Assembly (NCBI RefSeq): GCF_004684905.1
Contig: NZ_SRJC01000004.1
Location: 176,543 to 240,542 of the forward strand
From: Halobacillus salinus
Lineage (GTDB): Bacteria > Bacillota > Bacilli > Bacillales > Halobacillaceae
Length of the DNA stretch: 64,000 nucleotides
Direction: 5' to 3'
Position 1 is the first letter of the stretch; the number at the start of each line of letters is the position of its first letter. Shown here piece after piece: positions 26,806-35,472 of the stretch. Position numbers and translations under genes: made by a program. The notes beneath the pieces are model-generated. The model worked only from the letters and a program-made list of their open reading frames with translations, did not search any database and had not been told where the DNA came from.

Positions 26806-27022
26806 CGTCTTTTCCTCACTCTTAGTATAGTCTTTATCGTCGTCCAATTTCAGTGAAAGTATGTACGTTTACACGGATGTAACTTTATGTAGTTCGCTTA
26901 TATCTTACCACTGTAAAAGTTGAAATGTGTCTATACCTTTTCCCCCTGCAAGACTCCACAAAACATCTCGATTCCTAAACAGTACGATAGACCCTAAACT
27001 ATGACAAAAAAAGGTTATTGAA

Positions 27023-27059
27023 ACAAAAAGAGCGCATCAGTTCCAAAGCACTGATGCGC
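27023..27059 (-). terminator. Terminator of the cadA operon
   Basis: A 10-bp stem (27032-27041 with 27050-27059) with an A-rich tract on the plus strand to its left, a U-tract for the minus strand. Confidence 0.9.
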
Positions 27060-27066
27060 AATTCAA

Positions 27067-29157
27067 TCAAGCCGTAGTGGGCTTTATATTTGGTTTTCTG
27101 TTGCTTTTTTTCCCTTTATACATCAATACCGTTAAACTGATGAGCGTTACAAGAATAGTTGCCCCCATGTCGGATAAGATGGCGACCCAAAGCGTGAGCC
27201 AACCTGGAATCGTCAGCAGTAAAGCCGCGAGCTTCAAGCCGAGGGCGAGCCCGATATTCAATTTCACGACAGTATTCACTCGTTTGGCAATTCGAATCGC
27301 ATAAGGAAGTTTGCCTAAGTGATCCTGCATCAATACGATGTCAGCTGTTTCGATTGCACTGTCAGTTCCTTTACCCATTGCAATCCCTAAGTCTGCTGTC
27401 GCAAGTGCAGGTGCATCGTTAATTCCGTCTCCGATCATGGCGAGCGATCTGCCTTTTTTCAATTGCTTCACTTGCTCCACTTTCTCTTCTGGTAAAAGAC
27501 CTGCGTACACATCAGTCATACCGATCTGGTCCGCTACTTTACGTGCGGTTTGTTCGTGGTCACCTGTCAGCATGATCGTATGCTTCACACCGGCATCATG
27601 TAACTGTTGAATCAACGTCCGACTCTCTTCACGAATCTCATCAGCCACTCCGTACATGCCCAGTAGCTCTTTGTCACTCGAGACGAGAACAAGCGTATAG
27701 CCTTCTGACCTCATCGTATCAATACCTTCCTGCTGTTCGTCCGTAAGCTCAAGATGGGTAACAGTTTTTTCGCTGCCCATGTAGTAAGCAAAGCCATCAA
27801 TCACACCAGCCAATCCTTTACCTGGTACAGCCTGCAAGTCGGATGGATCGAACAGCTCTACTTCCTTCTCTTCCACTTCTTTCATGACAGCTCTTGCAAT
27901 CGGGTGGGAAGAGTTCTTTTCCATCGAGCCGGAAATTTGGTGAAAACGTTCATCATATAGCTTGGTCTGTTGAACCGTCGGCTCTCCTTTTGTAAGCGTC
28001 CCTGTTTTATCAAAGGCAATGCTATCCACTTTTCCAAGCTTCTCTAAAAACACCCCGCCTTTGACGAGAATGCCTGCCCGCGCGTTCTTCGTAATACCGG
28101 ACACGATCGCAATAGGTGAGGACAATATTAAAGCGCATGGACAACCTACGATGAGAACGGCGAGCCCTTGATAGAAGGAGGCACCCCAAGCCGCTCCAAA
28201 CGAGAGTGGAGGCAGTACCATCACAAGTATAGAGACGACCATAATCAGCGGCGTATAATATTTTGCGAACCGGTTGATGAACAGCTCTGTCGGGGTTTTC
28301 ATTTCCTGTGCTTCTTCCACGAGGTGAAGGATCTTCGCCAGAGAGGAATCCTCATATGGCTTCGTAATTTGTACTTTCAATAACCCTTCATTGTTAATAC
28401 TTCCGCCATAAAGCGTGTCACCACTGCTCTTGTCAACGGGAAGTGATTCACCTGTGATAGCCGCTTCGTTCACCGAACTGACGCCCTCCACGACGACTCC
28501 GTCGGAAGGAATCTTCTCCCCTGCTTTAACGACAACGATATCTTTCTCTTGAAGCGAATCGATGGATACCGTCTGTTCCACTCCGTCCGCAAGTAGCGTT
28601 GCTTGCTTCGGTGCAACGTTCAATAATTTCTCCATGGAGTTTCGCGCCTTCTCCATGCCGAGCCCTTCCAGGTATTCATTCAGTCCGAACAGAATGGCCA
28701 CCATGGTAGCTTCGCGCCACTCACCGATTGCAACTGCACCTATGAGCGCAATCGTCATCAAGGTGTCGATATTGAATTTCAGTTTGAAGAGGTTCTTAGC
28801 CCCTTTTAGGAAGGTTTGATAGCCGCTGATGCCCATGGCGATCAAATACATACCTATCAATATGACATTCGGAACGACAGGAGCGAGAATAAACGTCATT
28901 CCGAAAATAAGACTTGATACAATCACGAGCATCTTCATGTTCGGTCCATGAGCATGCTCCTCATCATCGACCAGCGAAGCTCCGTCTGACTTCAAGATAT
29001 TTCGTACACGCTTCATGTCGACGCCCTCATCCACTACAAGTTTACTGGATGAAAACTTCAATTGAGTCGATTGCCCGTGATCTAACTTCTGCATTTCACT
29101 TTCCATTTCTCTTGCGCAATTGGCGCAAGAGAGTCCCTGGAGTTTGTATTCCTTCAT
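27067..29157 (-). CDS. cadA: Cadmium/zinc-exporting P1B-type ATPase
   Basis: A 696-residue heavy-metal pump. It has one N-terminal HMA domain with GLSCANCA (Cys11, Cys14), a His-rich linker (EEHAHGP) and the translocating motif GCPCALILSSPIAIV in a membrane helix. The phosphorylation site is FDKTGTLTKGEP, followed by HP in SSHPIAR and GDGINDAPALATADLGIAMGKGTD. The CPC motif and single HMA domain fit the CadA/ZntA group that exports Cd, Zn, Pb or Co. It is 17 bases downstream of a CzrA-like repressor gene and in the same operon. Confidence 0.95.
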   Translation of the reverse strand: MKEYKLQGLSCANCAREMESEMQKLDHGQSTQLKFSSSKLVVDEGVDMKRVRNILKSDGASLVDDEEHAHGPNMKMLVIVSSLIFGMTFILAPVVPNVILIGMYLIAMGISGYQTFLKGAKNLFKLKFNIDTLMTIALIGAVAIGEWREATMVAILFGLNEYLEGLGMEKARNSMEKLLNVAPKQATLLADGVEQTVSIDSLQEKDIVVVKAGEKIPSDGVVVEGVSSVNEAAITGESLPVDKSSGDTLYGGSINNEGLLKVQITKPYEDSSLAKILHLVEEAQEMKTPTELFINRFAKYYTPLIMVVSILVMVLPPLSFGAAWGASFYQGLAVLIVGCPCALILSSPIAIVSGITKNARAGILVKGGVFLEKLGKVDSIAFDKTGTLTKGEPTVQQTKLYDERFHQISGSMEKNSSHPIARAVMKEVEEKEVELFDPSDLQAVPGKGLAGVIDGFAYYMGSEKTVTHLELTDEQQEGIDTMRSEGYTLVLVSSDKELLGMYGVADEIREESRTLIQQLHDAGVKHTIMLTGDHEQTARKVADQIGMTDVYAGLLPEEKVEQVKQLKKGRSLAMIGDGINDAPALATADLGIAMGKGTDSAIETADIVLMQDHLGKLPYAIRIAKRVNTVVKLNIGLALGLKLAALLLTIPGWLTLWVAILSDMGATILVTLISLTVLMYKGKKSNRKPNIKPTTA

Positions 29158-29174
29158 CTTTGAATCCCTCTCTC

Positions 29175-29504
29175 CTAATGGTGAAGAGCGTGGTTGATCG
29201 TTTGTTGCAATACATCGATGACGTGTTCATCGTCACTAGAATAGAACAGCGTCGTTCCCGCTCTACGATATTTGACTAAGCGTAAATTTTTCAAAAACCG
29301 CAGCTGGTGCGAAACGGTCGACTGCCTTAAATCCAACGTTTCCGCGATTTGATTCACAGACATCTCCTGCTCACACAGCACGTGGAGAATACGAATCCGC
29401 GTCGGATCAGAAAGAGCTTTGAACGTTTGGGACACGACAAACAACGTTTCCTCATCTAATTGTTCCATTTCCTGCTTATTTTCTTCTTTAGGGTCTTTTC
29501 CCAT
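29175..29504 (-). CDS. czrA: ArsR/SmtB-family metal repressor, CzrA type
   Basis: A 109-residue winged-helix repressor. The DNA-binding region reads [47 protein letters not shown]. The C-terminal helix has DEHV and NHALHH, which keeps the four alpha5 ligands of the Zn/Co sensor CzrA (Asp, His, His, His). It lacks the N-terminal cysteines of CadC. The start is ATG at 29504; the longer frame to 29591 runs through the operator. It should repress itself and cadA until Zn, Co or Cd binds. Confidence 0.9.
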   Translation of the reverse strand: MGKDPKEENKQEMEQLDEETLFVVSQTFKALSDPTRIRILHVLCEQEMSVNQIAETLDLRQSTVSHQLRFLKNLRLVKYRRAGTTLFYSSDDEHVIDVLQQTINHALHH

Positions 29505-29518
29505 TCCCTTCACCGCCT

Positions 29519-29542
29519 TATATGCACATATATTCATATATA
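29519..29542. promoter_or_regulatory. CzrA/SmtB-type operator
   Basis: TATATGCACATATATTCATATA (two parts: TATATGCACAT and ATATTCATATA) is an imperfect 12-2-12-like inverted repeat of the SmtB/CzrA type (ATATGnnCA), located 15 bases before the repressor start. Confidence 0.8.
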
Positions 29543-29591
29543 CACTTAGCGTATGTTCTCTATTCTCTTTTGTCAACGGCACATTGCACAT

Positions 29592-29617
29592 GTTTATACT
29601 TTTTTTGTTCGGGGAAA
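29592..29617 (+). promoter_or_regulatory. Sigma-B-like promoter of the DJ-1/Hsp31-like gene
   Basis: GTTTAT (29592-29597), 14 bases, then GGGAAA (29612-29617) resembles the general-stress consensus GTTTAA-N13-15-GGGTAT. It lies about 105 bases before the start at 29722. The related B. subtilis protein YfkM (general stress protein 18) is under sigma-B control. Confidence 0.5.
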
Positions 29618-29721
29618 ATTCTTAAGTGTCTTCAGGAGATGAGCAAATCAGTTGCTGCAATCTTTTTGAAGTGATTACAATGCCAACGTAGCTTTTCAAA
29701 TAAAGAGGAGGAGTGTTATAG

Positions 29722-30381
29722 ATGTCTAAGAAAGTATTGATGGTTCTAACCAACCACAAAGAAATCAACGAAGACTTGACTACTGGTGTATGGTTATCTG
29801 AATTCGGCGAGGCTTACAATGAGTTCAATAAACAAGGTTATGAAATCACTGTCGCAAGCCCGAAAGGCGGAGAGATCCCTGTCGATCCGAACAGTGTAAG
29901 CGAAGATGAACCTCAGGAAATTCTTGATACGAAACCGCACCTTGAAAATACAACACCACTTGTCGACGTATCATCAGAAGACTATGACGCAATCTTCTTA
30001 CCTGGCGGACACGGTACGATGTTTGACTTCCCAGACGATGAGAAGCTTCAAAAATTATTGCGCGAATTCTATGAAGCAGATAAAACCGTCGCTGCTGTAT
30101 GCCACGGCCCAGCAGGCCTAGTCGGCGCTACACTATCTAACGGTGAGCCACTGGTGAAAGGCAAGCGAGTAAGTGCCTTCACAGACGCAGAAGAGCGTGA
30201 AACGCAGCTTGATTCTGTCATGCCGTTCTTGCTTGAAAGCAAGTTGAATGAACTTGGCGCACAAGTACTAAGCGGCGAGAATTGGGCGACGCATTACGAA
30301 GTGGACGGCAACCTGATTACAGGACAAAACCCACAATCCACAGAAGTGGTCGCGAAAGAGGTAGTAAAACAGTTGAATTAA
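29722..30381 (+). CDS. DJ-1/PfpI family protein, Hsp31-like
   Basis: A 219-residue type 1 glutamine-amidotransferase-like protein. The nucleophile elbow reads AAVCHGPAGL (Cys127), preceded by FLPGGHGTMFDFP and with a TGVWLSEFGEAYNEF opening typical of class I Hsp31/DJ-1 proteins. These act as glyoxalase III, deglycase or holding chaperone in stress. An AAAGAGGAGGAG site precedes the start, and a sigma-B-like promoter is seen upstream. It ends before a strong terminator. Confidence 0.9.
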   Translation: MSKKVLMVLTNHKEINEDLTTGVWLSEFGEAYNEFNKQGYEITVASPKGGEIPVDPNSVSEDEPQEILDTKPHLENTTPLVDVSSEDYDAIFLPGGHGTMFDFPDDEKLQKLLREFYEADKTVAAVCHGPAGLVGATLSNGEPLVKGKRVSAFTDAEERETQLDSVMPFLLESKLNELGAQVLSGENWATHYEVDGNLITGQNPQSTEVVAKEVVKQLN

Positions 30382-30390
30382 TAACAAATG

Positions 30391-30419
30391 GCCTATCCTT
30401 TAAAGGATAGGCTTTTTTT
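30391..30419 (+). terminator. Terminator after the DJ-1/Hsp31-like gene
   Basis: Stem 30391-30400 with 30403-30412 followed by seven T residues. Confidence 0.9.
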
Positions 30420-30429
30420 ATGAACGGGG

Positions 30430-30684
30430 TTATTGTTCATTGTGGTGATAGTGATGGTGATGATGAGGATGGTAAACAGCGTCGATAAACTTGCTTAGCA
30501 AGTACGCAAACACACCGAAGAAAATTAAAGTAAGTACCAATAACGCAATTAACACCGGTACAATCAAAAAATCTAGAATTACAATAGCAGCAATTGCTAC
30601 TCCAGCAAGCGAAAATGGAACCGCAAACAGTGCAAAAAATGCAAGCCCCACTCCGATAGTGCTGAACCATTGTTGAGAACTCAT
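30430..30684 (-). CDS. Small membrane protein with histidine-rich tail
   Basis: An 84-residue protein with two long hydrophobic segments (about residues 12-35 and 37-62) joined by a short turn, and a C-terminal tail YHPHHHHHYHHNEQ. The tail carries nine histidines, which suggests metal binding or pH sensing; this is inference. No family is recognised. The start is ATG at 30684 with a strong AGGAGG eight bases before. It stands alone between convergent and divergent neighbours. Confidence 0.7.
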   Translation of the reverse strand: MSSQQWFSTIGVGLAFFALFAVPFSLAGVAIAAIVILDFLIVPVLIALLVLTLIFFGVFAYLLSKFIDAVYHPHHHHHYHHNEQ

Positions 30685-30879
30685 ATATCTCACCTCCTGC
30701 TTACAGAGTATGTAATAAAAGGTTTAAATCTTGTACGATAAACTAGATTGAGGAGAAAAAGGCGCATTATACCTCAGGCTCTATTAAGAGTTGATTCATT
30801 CTAGGTAACACATTGTATTCAAGACACTCATTAAATGCTTTTTGGACATCAAATCGCAGACTAGCACCAAACACACTCG

Positions 30880-30897
30880 TTATGTCATCATACATAA
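30880..30897. promoter_or_regulatory. Inverted repeat in the leader of the VOC gene
   Basis: TTATGT (30880-30885) and ACATAA (30892-30897) form a perfect 6-bp inverted repeat with a 6-base loop just before the AAGGAGG ribosome site. It could be an operator or a small hairpin; no regulator is adjacent. Confidence 0.35.
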
Positions 30898-30913
30898 AGA
30901 AAGGAGGAAACGA

Positions 30914-31327
30914 ATGAAGAAGGTATTTGATCACACAGGGATTGCTGTTCGCAACATCGAGGAATGCATCCTATTTTATACAGAAGTTTTAGAAGGGAAG
31001 GTAATAGATCGCTACCGTAGCGAGGCAGAAGGGGTGGAGAGCGAGATTGCTATCATCGATATCGATGGAGACAGGTTCGAGCTGTTAATGCCAACAAACA
31101 ACAGCACCTCTCCGATCGCCCGCTTTATTAAGCAGAAAGGGAAAGGTGTCCATCACATCGCCTATCGAGTAGAGGATTTAGATGAGGCAATCGAGGAGCT
31201 TGGACAGCAAGGAATACGTACGCTTGAAGGGTCGCGGCGTACGAATAAGCATGGCAGGCGCTTGATCTATTTAAACCCTGCCGATACCGAAGGAACGATC
31301 ATTGAGTATTGTGATTACAAGGGGTGA
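30914..31327 (+). CDS. VOC-family protein, methylmalonyl-CoA epimerase-like
   Basis: A 137-residue vicinal-oxygen-chelate protein with two beta-alpha-beta-beta-beta modules. Probable metal ligands sit in FDHTGIAV (His), FELLMP (Glu), VHHIAYRV (His) and TIIEYCD (Glu). This pattern fits methylmalonyl-CoA epimerase and close glyoxalase-like relatives. No mutase or carboxylase genes are nearby, so the substrate is uncertain. The start is ATG at 30914, six bases after AAGGAGG; the frame further upstream is not supported by a ribosome site. Confidence 0.82.
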   Translation: MKKVFDHTGIAVRNIEECILFYTEVLEGKVIDRYRSEAEGVESEIAIIDIDGDRFELLMPTNNSTSPIARFIKQKGKGVHHIAYRVEDLDEAIEELGQQGIRTLEGSRRTNKHGRRLIYLNPADTEGTIIEYCDYKG

Positions 31328-31349
31328 GTGTGTGGGTGCTTTGGCTGGG

Positions 31350-31470
31350 GTTAAAGCACTTTGATTTTTTGTTCCGTCACTTTGATGATGAGTTAGGGTA
31401 CTTTCCCTTTGTGTTAGGTTACTTTGCTATAACGTTAGGTCGCTTTGAACAAGCGTTAGGTCACCTTCCC
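31350..31470 (+). repeat. Six 21-bp tandem units in coding phase
   Basis: Six degenerate units begin at 31350, 31371, 31392, 31413, 31434 and 31455, exactly 21 bases apart. The core is GTTAGGTNACTTTG. On the plus strand they keep one frame and encode heptapeptides of the form L-G-[YRH]-F-x-x-x. An open frame from 31324 carries them but runs into the terminator of the opposite gene, so a protein product is uncertain. See the matching finding. Confidence 0.8.
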
Positions 31471-31483
31471 ACCCCTACCAAAA

Positions 31484-31517
31484 AAGCCACCAGCTATCTT
31501 TCAGTTGGTGGCTTTTC
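31484..31517 (-). terminator. Terminator of the FAD oxidoreductase gene
   Basis: GCCACC near 31486-31491 pairs with GGTGGC near 31506-31512, with an A6 run on the plus strand to the left acting as a minus-strand U-tract. Confidence 0.75.
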
Positions 31518-31518
31518 A

Positions 31519-32637
31519 TCATTCTCCAATCGCTTCATTAACATCAAATTCTGCAGGGTCAAGCTCCGTCTCTTTACCAAGAACGAGCCTTGCGAGTTCT
31601 GCTCCCAGATATGGACCTGACGTGAGGCCTGATGCGCCGAGTCCGTTAGCGACATATACACCTTCTAATCCTGGCATCGCACCGAAGACAGGTAAAGACC
31701 CCGGCGTGAACGGGCGAAAGCCGACACGCGTTTCAACGAACGTACTATCGGCAAGCCCAGGAAAGATCTCTAAAGCTTTGTCTAAAATGTAATGCAATCC
31801 TCCAGCGGTCGGACGATTGTCGAAGCCCGCTTCCCGCTCATGCGTAGCACCGATGACAACACGACCGCCTTCGAAGGCGAGAAGATACTGGTTGTTCGGT
31901 GGCATGACAACAGGCCAATCTGTCGTTTGTTCGTTCGGCATCTCGAGGTGGACGATTTGCGCTTTCTGCGGCGACACGAGAAACTCGACACCAAGAGGAG
32001 TGAACAACTCTTTGGACCAAGCGCCACCCGTGACAAGCACTTCCCCTTCCAACGTCTCGCCGCCTACTTTCACACCTGTAACCGTTTGGTTCTCGTAGGT
32101 GAGCTCTGCGTTTCCTTCTACGAAATCAGCGCCGTTCTTCTTCGCTGTACGGAGCAGAGCATCGCGGAGTTTTCGTCCGTTGACGCGTGCGGCCCCACTG
32201 ACATGGATGGATTCATACCCCTCTGCTACTGCCGGGAAACGCTTCTTCGTCTCTTCGGCGGATAAACGAGTAATCTCTCCTATCTCTGGAGCACCGTCTT
32301 CTTTCCGCTTCGTAACGCGTTCCATCGCTTTTTCAAGTTTAGCCTCGTCACGCTGTAGGCTGATCGCACCTACGCGCTTATAACCTGTGTCCGCTTCCCC
32401 GGCTTCTTCAAGTTCCGCAATCAATTCCGGGTAGAACTTAGCGCCACCTTTTACAAGACGGTACCACTTTTTATTCCGGCGCTGCGCGAGCCAAGGACAG
32501 ACGATTCCAGCTGCTGCTTCCGTCGCTTGCCCGATATCCTTTCGGTCGACAATCGTGACGTCCGCGCCTTCTATTGCTAGATGATAAGCTGTTGATGCGC
32601 CGAGAATACCGGCACCGACTACAATATATTTTCCCAC
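31519..32637 (-). CDS. FAD-dependent amine/amino-acid oxidoreductase (DAO family)
   Basis: A 372-residue flavoprotein of the D-amino-acid oxidase/glycine oxidase fold. The FAD motif is YIVVGAGILGASTAYHLAIEGADVTIVDR at the N-terminus. AAGIVCPWLA follows, and the C-terminal FAD segment reads VGFRPFTPGSLPVFG and GVYVANGLGASGLTSGPYLG. The substrate is likely an amine or D-amino acid. The start is taken as GTG at 32637 with AAAGGTG upstream; a GTG at 32646 lies in that site. It is transcribed alone. Confidence 0.87.
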   Translation of the reverse strand: MGKYIVVGAGILGASTAYHLAIEGADVTIVDRKDIGQATEAAAGIVCPWLAQRRNKKWYRLVKGGAKFYPELIAELEEAGEADTGYKRVGAISLQRDEAKLEKAMERVTKRKEDGAPEIGEITRLSAEETKKRFPAVAEGYESIHVSGAARVNGRKLRDALLRTAKKNGADFVEGNAELTYENQTVTGVKVGGETLEGEVLVTGGAWSKELFTPLGVEFLVSPQKAQIVHLEMPNEQTTDWPVVMPPNNQYLLAFEGGRVVIGATHEREAGFDNRPTAGGLHYILDKALEIFPGLADSTFVETRVGFRPFTPGSLPVFGAMPGLEGVYVANGLGASGLTSGPYLGAELARLVLGKETELDPAEFDVNEAIGE

Positions 32638-32688
32638 GTGAAACACCTTTTCTGCATAGTTATTGTGTCATCATTGTACATGGTCTTC

Positions 32689-33930
32689 TTAAGCAGAGGC
32701 AAACTCTCGCTGATCCTGGTCGACCTTAAGTGCCTGATAGTATGCAGTTAGAGGGAACAACAGACTGACGAAAAGGAGCAGCAAACCACCGCACATAACG
32801 GTAGCCATACCGCCGATCATAGAAGCCAGCCATCCACCAATCAGCACCCCTCCGAGAAAGCTCCCGTTGATGACACCTGCAACCAATCCAGAGATTCTCC
32901 CAAGCACCTCTTGTGGAACAGCCTGCATGGCCAAACTGCTCAGCGGAACATTCAAACAGGTGTTGAGCAATCCGATGAAGCCCATCCAGACATAGAGTGG
33001 CACAACCGGAATCGTCTGATGAATGAGGTAGACCGGAGCAATCCCGACACTAACAACGCCTGTCACTCCTATGACGGAAAGGAGCAGTCGGTTGGTATTC
33101 ACTTTTTTCATTAAGTACGGCACAATCAACGCACCAAGCACTCCAAATATCCCTTCTGTCGACTCCAACATCCCGAAATGAAGCTCCGGTACATCAAACA
33201 AGTTCAGCACTACGTCATACACGACCGCTCCTACAATACTCATGACTAACGCTGTCACGACCACTAACACTATGTATCCTTTGAGGAAATCTTCCTTTTT
33301 GACCATTCTTAGTCCATCCAATAACGATTGCAGATAACTCTCCTTTTCCTCTTGCACTCCCTTTTTACTACTTGGAATTTGAAGTCTAATAATTAACAAG
33401 GCGGAAAGTAAAAACGTCGCTGCATCCAACGCAAAAATCCAGGAAACCTCTTCTAGTAAAAGTATCCCTCCTCCAATTGATGGTGCGAGTATATTCATCG
33501 TCATGAAAGTGGACTGCGACAGTCCTACTGCTTTCGGGATCTGTTCTTCTTCAATCAGTGATGGAATAGAGGCTGTTTTAGCAGGTTCGAAAAAGACCGT
33601 ACCAATCCCTTGAAAGAATACTAAGATGACAAGCGCGGATACCGAATGGTGAAACGGAATCATTAACAGAAGAATGGCTAAACGGTAGAAGTCTGAACCC
33701 ACCATGATCCATTTTCTCGGGAAACGATCTACTAAGGGACCAGCGAACACTCCTAATAAAACGGTTGGAATATACCATGCCATCAATACAAAACTGAAGA
33801 CAGCGGGATTAGAAGACAGTTGGGAAACTAAGTAAATGACCACAATATGCGTTACACCGTCCCCCAACTCTGACACGACTTGTGCACACCAGAGCTTGAA
33901 ATAAGCCGGATTCCGCAATAAATCCAACAT
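32689..33930 (-). CDS. MFS transporter
   Basis: A 413-residue protein with twelve hydrophobic segments. MFS marks are ELGDGVTHIVV in the first helix and AGPLVDRFPRKWIMVGSDFYR in the loop between helices 2 and 3. It resembles macrolide- and drug-efflux MFS proteins of Firmicutes. A divergent winged-helix regulator gene is 182 bases upstream, which fits an inducible efflux pump. The start is ATG at 33930 with GGAGGTCG upstream. The substrate is unknown. Confidence 0.88.
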   Translation of the reverse strand: MLDLLRNPAYFKLWCAQVVSELGDGVTHIVVIYLVSQLSSNPAVFSFVLMAWYIPTVLLGVFAGPLVDRFPRKWIMVGSDFYRLAILLLMIPFHHSVSALVILVFFQGIGTVFFEPAKTASIPSLIEEEQIPKAVGLSQSTFMTMNILAPSIGGGILLLEEVSWIFALDAATFLLSALLIIRLQIPSSKKGVQEEKESYLQSLLDGLRMVKKEDFLKGYIVLVVVTALVMSIVGAVVYDVVLNLFDVPELHFGMLESTEGIFGVLGALIVPYLMKKVNTNRLLLSVIGVTGVVSVGIAPVYLIHQTIPVVPLYVWMGFIGLLNTCLNVPLSSLAMQAVPQEVLGRISGLVAGVINGSFLGGVLIGGWLASMIGGMATVMCGGLLLLFVSLLFPLTAYYQALKVDQDQREFASA

Positions 33931-34112
33931 TTTACGACCTCCATTAAAATAAATTTTATCGTTAAAACAATTAAACACGATATACTTTTATTGTAAAGAG
34001 GTGGAAATGAAGGAGAATGCATCGAACGTCTTCATATCAAGCATTTCTGTCATTAAAATTTTTTTGAACGGTAAAACATATTTTGTTAAACTAGATTCAA
34101 GAGGTGTTGAAC

Positions 34113-34646
34113 GTGATAAACAATTTAGAAATAGCTAAAGCATTATTTGACCCAAAGTTAAGAGGGCTCATCAAGACGGTAGAAAAAGATTCGAAGACCG
34201 TAAAAGAGATGGCAGTAGAGATTGAAGAAAAACCTTCCAGACTTTACTACCCCATTCAAAAGTTACTGAAATTAGGGTTGTTAAAAGTAGAACGAGAAGT
34301 GATGGTTAATAACCTGAAGGAAAAATACTATACATCCCAACACTTAAACGATGAGGACTTTCAAATTGAAGGGCAATTCGCCCAAGAGAACCGTGAATTT
34401 TTACTCGCTCAAGTGATGACATACCTTCAAACAGGACTAGATATTTTGCGCAGCGATTTGGAAGTGGATCCTGAACCGGAACACTCGAATGCCAGGTTCG
34501 GAGAAGTGAAAGCTGCCTTGTCCCAACAGGAGTGGGAGGAATTAAACGAAGAGATTCACGAGTTGATCAAAGCCAAAGAGCAAAAGTCCAGCGGTGGCTC
34601 CACTTACAGCTTCAACGTTCTCTCGTATAATACCGAAGAACAATAG
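34113..34646 (+). CDS. Winged-helix regulator (ArsR-like), divergent from the MFS pump
   Basis: A 177-residue protein with an N-terminal winged helix (LRGLIKTVEKDSKTVKEMAVEIEEKPSRLYYPIQKLLKLGLLKVEREV) and a C-terminal helical region likely used for dimerisation or ligand binding. The start is GTG at 34113, six bases after AAGAGGTG. It probably regulates the MFS gene opposite. AT-rich segments with recurring GTTAAAAC-like words lie between the two genes but no clean palindrome was resolved. Confidence 0.75.
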   Translation: MINNLEIAKALFDPKLRGLIKTVEKDSKTVKEMAVEIEEKPSRLYYPIQKLLKLGLLKVEREVMVNNLKEKYYTSQHLNDEDFQIEGQFAQENREFLLAQVMTYLQTGLDILRSDLEVDPEPEHSNARFGEVKAALSQQEWEELNEEIHELIKAKEQKSSGGSTYSFNVLSYNTEEQ

Positions 34647-34660
34647 AGCGTAATCACATA

Positions 34661-34687
34661 AAAAAAGGACGCCCATTACAGGCGTCC
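34661..34687 (-). terminator. Terminator of the 34676 gene
   Basis: GGACGCC (34667-34673) pairs with GGCGTCC (34681-34687); the A run on the plus strand to the left is a minus-strand U-tract. It may also slow transcripts of the convergent gene. Confidence 0.8.
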
Positions 34688-34885
34688 GGTTACATATTGA
34701 TAGCACTTTTCTAACGTACTGACACAATCATGCGTTTGATCGTCTTCTATTTCATAGAGATCGAACTCATTCTTCCGAATCGTGAATGTGTCTATGTAGA
34801 CGACTTCCTGAAGATCGAGTTTCTGTAATTCCGCATAGAGCGGATCACTTTCTTTTCTCCCATCGAACCAGCTGGTCTGTTCCAC
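34676..34885 (-). CDS. Small hypothetical protein
   Basis: A 69-residue acidic soluble protein (EVVYIDTFTIRKNEFDLYEIEDDQTHDCVSTLEKCYQYVTG). It has no membrane segment and no recognised domain. The start is GTG at 34885, six bases after GAGGTG; a GTG at 34894 lies within that ribosome site. It has its own terminator. Codon usage is like its neighbours, and the good ribosome site and terminator support it being real. Function unknown. Confidence 0.6.
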   Translation of the reverse strand: MEQTSWFDGRKESDPLYAELQKLDLQEVVYIDTFTIRKNEFDLYEIEDDQTHDCVSTLEKCYQYVTGRL

Positions 34886-34950
34886 ATTCGCCACCTCACG
34901 ATTAGTATTCTACTTGTGAGTATTCGACCTCCTCTATGAAAATCCTTCTT

Positions 34951-35328
34951 TTATTTCGTTACGACTTCCACTTCCCAGTCTCCATTTACATAAAGACCGA
35001 TGACATCAATGCCGTAATCCCAACTGCGAACGACTTCGACAGCTTCTTTGATTTCTTCCCATTTCTTCTCGCGAGGAACAGGATTCCCCGCACAGCCTTC
35101 GTGCCCGACGACTGCAAGCGTTTTGGATCCGTGCGCATCGACAGAGACTTGGACTTTGGCTTGGATCGCTTGGATTTGCTGATCTGTTCCCTCAAGGACG
35201 ACTTTGTTTGGTCCTGCTTCTGTAATCATATCCACGTAAGGTACATCGTATTGTTCCTGCATCCAGTGAATGACAGGCAGTTGGACCCGCCCGTCCATGC
35301 AGTTAATAGAAGTTACAAATTCTGACAT
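34951..35328 (-). CDS. Small carbonic-anhydrase-like protein
   Basis: A 125-residue protein with the beta-carbonic-anhydrase zinc pattern in reduced form: INCMDGRVQ (Cys10, Asp12, Arg14) and VVGHEGCAGN (His76, Cys79). The Asp-Arg dyad and the Cys-His-Cys ligands are kept, but it is much shorter than typical enzymes (about 190-220), so activity is uncertain. The start is ATG at 35328 behind AGGAGGAATT; a longer frame to 35400 has no ribosome site. Transcribed alone. Confidence 0.8.
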   Translation of the reverse strand: MSEFVTSINCMDGRVQLPVIHWMQEQYDVPYVDMITEAGPNKVVLEGTDQQIQAIQAKVQVSVDAHGSKTLAVVGHEGCAGNPVPREKKWEEIKEAVEVVRSWDYGIDVIGLYVNGDWEVEVVTK

Positions 35329-35472
35329 AACAATTCCTCCTCTAACTTTTAAGATTATTCTACCACAAATGGACACTAGGTCAGCACATCTACTATTCAC
35401 ATCTTTTTACAAACAGAGGAAAGAAGCCGTAGTATAAGATGTAGAACGATAAAATCGAGAGGATGGTTTTTG

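Noticed and set aside
26848..27022. Intergenic stretch searched for a small gene or RNA
   Set aside because: No open frame with a ribosome site and no conserved structure seen; it probably holds the promoter of the MurE-like gene.
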